From Euglena gracilis (taxonomy: Eukaryota; Euglenida; Euglenophyceae; Euglenales): DNA of 64,000 bases. The stretch covers positions 62,122,362 through 62,186,361 of the forward strand of contig CP154956.1 in assembly GCA_039621445.1 (NCBI GenBank). The letters are read 5' to 3'. The notes under the pieces are model-generated. The model ran no database searches and was not told the origin of the DNA. It saw nothing but the letters and a program-made list of their open reading frames with translations. A program made the position numbers and the translations under genes. The first letter of the stretch is position 1, and every line of letters starts with the position of its first letter. Of this stretch, positions 62,701 to 64,000 are shown piece after piece.

Positions 62701-64000
62701 AAAAGAACAACTGCCAAAAAAATGACAAAAAAGAACAAACCAAATCACCTTCCCCCAGGCAACATTCCTCGATCGTGATTTCCATCACCTTTCCCGAAAA
62801 TTTTGGGCGACTTGTGCCAAAATTTTTTTGGATGGACCCAGCAAAAACGGGTTGGCTAGCTGTTCAGGAAGAATTGGTCGGGGGGGGGGGGGTTGGACCT
62901 CCCCACCACGGAGGTGGGGGGGTCGACCCCCCATCCGCCACAGCGCTGCGCAAAGAAAAATTCCTTTGGCGCCCATGGCGCCGAAGCAGAATTTTGACCT
63001 GAAATCGGTGTCCCTGAAAATACAGGAAGGCCAGTGTGGGGTTTTGGGGGTTGGACCTCCCCCACCCACCAGGATGGGTGCGGAAATGAGGCTGGCTGCA
63101 GCTGCCTTCCTCTGGGGGGGGGGTCTGCTGACGTGCCTCAGAGCCCTGGCTGGCAGCTGTCAATGGTGGTCTTGTGGCCGGACTTCCGAGCCCCAGCGCC
63201 AGGCAGTGCTGCAGAAATCTGTGTGTCTCCCACCCCCAGCCCCAACAACCCTGATGAAGCGAGGCCCATATTGGGGCGTGCGGCAGGCAGCCTGCTTGGG
63301 GACCCGCCGCCCACCGCAGGTGGCCTCATCGTCCCCATCGGTGTCCTCTGTGTCAGCCAGAATGGGCGTCCCCACGGCTCAACGGATGGCCAGCGGTGGG
63401 AATGTGCATGTGTGAGCATGTGCGTGTACGTATGTGTTGCAAAGGCATATGTAAGGGAATCAAATGACACCTTTCCTTCAAACTAAATAAATGGTGACAC
63501 ACGAAAAATGAGGGAACAATCTGAGAATTGAGTGGTATTTACAAATAATACTTTGTGGCTTATGACACAGTATCATGGATGGGTTGCACCAAAAAAAAGC
63601 TAACAATGGGGAAAAAGCTGTGCTTGAGAAGATGGAAAAACCTCCAACCTGGACATTTTCAAAAGAAGCCTTTCGCCTCTGATGCTGTCTGTGTTTCTGC
63701 CTGTCCGCATATGGGGGTTTCATACTTTTTTTGCGCGTCCAAATCAAAACCAGCAGCGTAATAACACAATTCCCTTTTGTTCAGAGACAGCTGCAAAAAA
63801 TGGACTTTTACAGCTGAAGGCGAACCGGGCCCTGCGTCAACCCCTGTGCGTCACTGATTGCTGCCGCAGGGCGGTGTTGGACTGGATGACCCGCCGCTCT
63901 GTGGCCAGGCTGCCCTCCAGGGCGGCCGCTGCCTCCGGCCCGGGGCCCAGCGGCGGCAGCCACGGCCGCAGATGCGCCTCCCGCTTGGCGTGGCGGGCCA
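56497..64000 (-). CDS. Gene C: Enhancer-of-zeste-like histone methyltransferase (5' end beyond window)
   Basis: Catalytic subunit type of Polycomb repressive complex 2, expected to methylate histone H3 Lys27 in the nucleus. Seen in order: an N-terminal helical segment (RHAKREAHLRPW, ATERRVIQSNTALRQQ); a conserved-looking GC3-rich segment (WRCLFAAIDTRIPLGLV); a SANT-like segment (ARDMYRVVRALALERPPRTE ... FRQYHAHLFG) followed by WYFPCEHPG; a Cys-rich pre-CXC piece; the CXC motif (GCSCSAGCRQSPACTC, NRECDPTVCRCEGC); and a SET domain with GEYVGELISEAE, NDLRYINHSTDPNCEM and AAGEELFFDYG, including the catalytic Tyr. E(z) is the family in which CXC directly precedes SET. The CXC and pre-CXC exons join in phase, and the four SET exons join in phase. 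Joins between SANT and pre-CXC and between CXC and SET do not close, so at least one short exon is missing at each. Confidence 0.85.
57059..57107. repeat. CCCA repeat
   Basis: Short CCCA tandem tract in the intron between SET exons 3 and 4. Confidence 0.9.
57270..57349 (-). CDS. Gene C SET exon 3 (cofactor-binding motif)
   Basis: Encodes GIDASRLGNDLRYINHSTDP then NCEMRSV. INHSTDPNC is the SET NHS-x-NPNC S-adenosylmethionine pocket motif. Acceptor GGGCCGCAG and donor GT|GTTCGT, phase 2. Confidence 0.88.
57792..57905 (-). CDS. Gene C SET exon 2
   Basis: A 114-nt, phase 0-0 exon encoding PGGEYVGELISEAECARRSP then VQRSILGHNHMAQVTTDV. Acceptor AAAAAAGGCAG and donor GTT|GTGCCC. Confidence 0.87.
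57983..58146. repeat. AGCAT/AGCAC pentanucleotide array
   Basis: About 30 AGCAT and AGCAC units between SET exons 1 and 2. Confidence 0.95.
58212..58368 (-). CDS. Gene C SET exon 1
   Basis: Encodes ASICTPAPRNACPRVNTELL, QPARPTLRVAESTVPNCGRG and AFAVQPLGRGAL. The C.N...LQ...-x-GRGAF pattern is the SET domain start. Donor CTG|GTCGGG, phase 0. Confidence 0.87.
58369..59424 (-). other. Gene C intron
   Basis: Includes 58.70-59.12 kb, where TTTTGCCCACTTT-type filler appears first in one and then in the complementary orientation, forming a degenerate giant inverted repeat. A minus frame DYVLHQEARSLGINGKT (about 58,390-58,440) might be a missing exon. Confidence 0.45.
59425..59565 (-). CDS. Gene C CXC exon
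   Basis: A 141-nt, phase 0-0 exon encoding PGWLGPSSNAFKGCSCSAGC, RQSPACTCRRSNRECDPTVC and RCEGCPG. The spacing C-x-C-x3-C-x4-C-x-C-x6-C-x4-C-x-C-x2-C is the CXC zinc-binding motif of E(z). Acceptor CCGGTCAG and donor GGC|GTGGCG. Confidence 0.9.
59566..60072 (-). other. Gene C intron
   Basis: G/C runs near 59,590-59,660 and unique sequence. No exon seen. Confidence 0.45.
60073..60152 (-). CDS. Gene C pre-CXC Cys-rich exon
   Basis: Encodes WGSAEMAQNCCCIRSFNFCT then PLCCNG. Acceptor CCTCCGCCAG and donor GGC|GTGGCG, phase 0, matching the CXC exon. An acceptor 11 nt upstream would add PPPP. The clustered Cys fit the zinc-binding part before CXC. Confidence 0.75.
60153..60667 (-). other. Gene C intron
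   Basis: Holds an A run near 60,340 and a copy of the repeat with CACCCAAACTCGAAAAAAAT (60,290-60,490). A short missing exon may lie here. Confidence 0.45.
60668..60850 (-). CDS. Gene C SANT-like exon
   Basis: Encodes PARDMYRVVRALALERPPRT, EKGFTSFRQYHAHLFGPHAN, TVLQGWYFPCEHPGAQGALP, R. Acceptor CCCGACAG. Donor AG|GTGAGT is the only near-consensus donor in the window. The PCEHPG step corresponds to the Cys-His start of the pre-CXC region in E(z). Confidence 0.78.
60851..62086 (-). other. Gene C intron
   Basis: Contains repeat fragments (61,100-61,270; 61,350-61,500) and AT-rich sequence with CCCAAATATTACCCC-type motifs near 61,660-62,030. No exon seen. Confidence 0.5.
62087..62287 (-). CDS. 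Gene C exon, GC3-rich
   Basis: Starts with three Gly codons from a G run, then SHPMAPAVGVGLSGRGWRCL, FAAIDTRIPLGLVREEPLQH and LKLVPCSPGSLFARSCPTLL. Almost every third base is G or C. Acceptor GGGGGAG; the 3' border is not found and the frame is open to 61,937. Confidence 0.6.
62358..62418 (-). CDS. Gene C exon TLTPGEMAALYGVAPSVAN
   Basis: Acceptor CTGGGGGAG, then ATGACACTG; donor AAC|GTGTAC, phase 0. It joins the next exon in phase. No motif recognised. Confidence 0.5.
62419..63149 (-). other. Gene C intron
   Basis: Contains a repeat with AAATTCCTTTGGCGCC (62,880-63,080) whose relative is at 61,100-61,270. No exon seen. Confidence 0.45.
63150..63390 (-). CDS. Gene C exon candidate, acidic
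   Basis: A minus frame reads GTPILADTEDTDGDDEATCG then RRVPKQAACRTPQYGPRFIR and VVG. The acidic patch resembles the acidic linkers of E(z) proteins. Borders not resolved. Confidence 0.4.
63855..64000 (-). CDS. Gene C N-terminal exon (partial)
   Basis: Encodes ARHAKREAHLRPWLPPLGPG, PEAAAALEGSLATERRVIQS and NTALRQQS. Donor TCA|GTGACG, phase 0. It continues beyond the window end. Confidence 0.65.

Overview
The window is nuclear DNA of a eukaryote, most likely a protist or alga: short GC-rich exons are set in long introns packed with microsatellites, G/C homopolymers and short inverted-repeat elements. Exons were located by reading frame, third-position GC, GT-AG (once GC-AG) borders and phase matching. 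No rRNA, intact tRNA, CRISPR array or bacterial-type operon was seen. The species cannot be named from the sequence.

Layout. All recognisable genes are on the minus strand. (1) Gene A, about 1.4-17.6 kb: a coiled-coil protein in about 17 short exons, many of them phase 0 at both ends. (2) Gene B, about 18.2-31.2 kb: a helical-repeat protein of the OPR/FASTK type in about 15 exons, stop codon at 18,203. Such proteins usually act on organelle RNA. (3) 31.2-51.2 kb: a gene-poor repeat block. It holds a macrosatellite of about 2.1-2.3 kb units (34.66-40.93 kb), each headed by a conserved hairpin, plus MITE-like elements; two GC-rich exon candidates lie at 46.0-46.4 kb. (4) Gene D, 51.27-55.32 kb: acidic segment, possible Tudor-like segment and a charged C-terminus. 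It may be the tail of gene C or a separate chromatin gene. (5) Gene C, 56.5 kb to beyond 64 kb: an Enhancer-of-zeste-like histone methyltransferase with CXC and SET domains. Its four SET exons join in phase.

The most distinctive content is non-coding. Four MITE copies (5.37, 7.60, 13.12, 47.69 kb) have exact 8-bp target duplications, as expected for hAT transposition. Two copies of another element (10.8 and 24.4 kb) have the same ends but an inverted core. The macrosatellite head hairpin shows compensatory base changes among copies. A 78-bp tandem array (51.7-52.8 kb) is open on both strands because its unit is 26 codons. A cluster of short hairpins (14.6-15.6 kb), a cluster of 16-bp palindromes (32.37-32.68 kb) and an inverted-repeat element carrying a Cys-rich ORF (2.57-3.28 kb) complete the picture.
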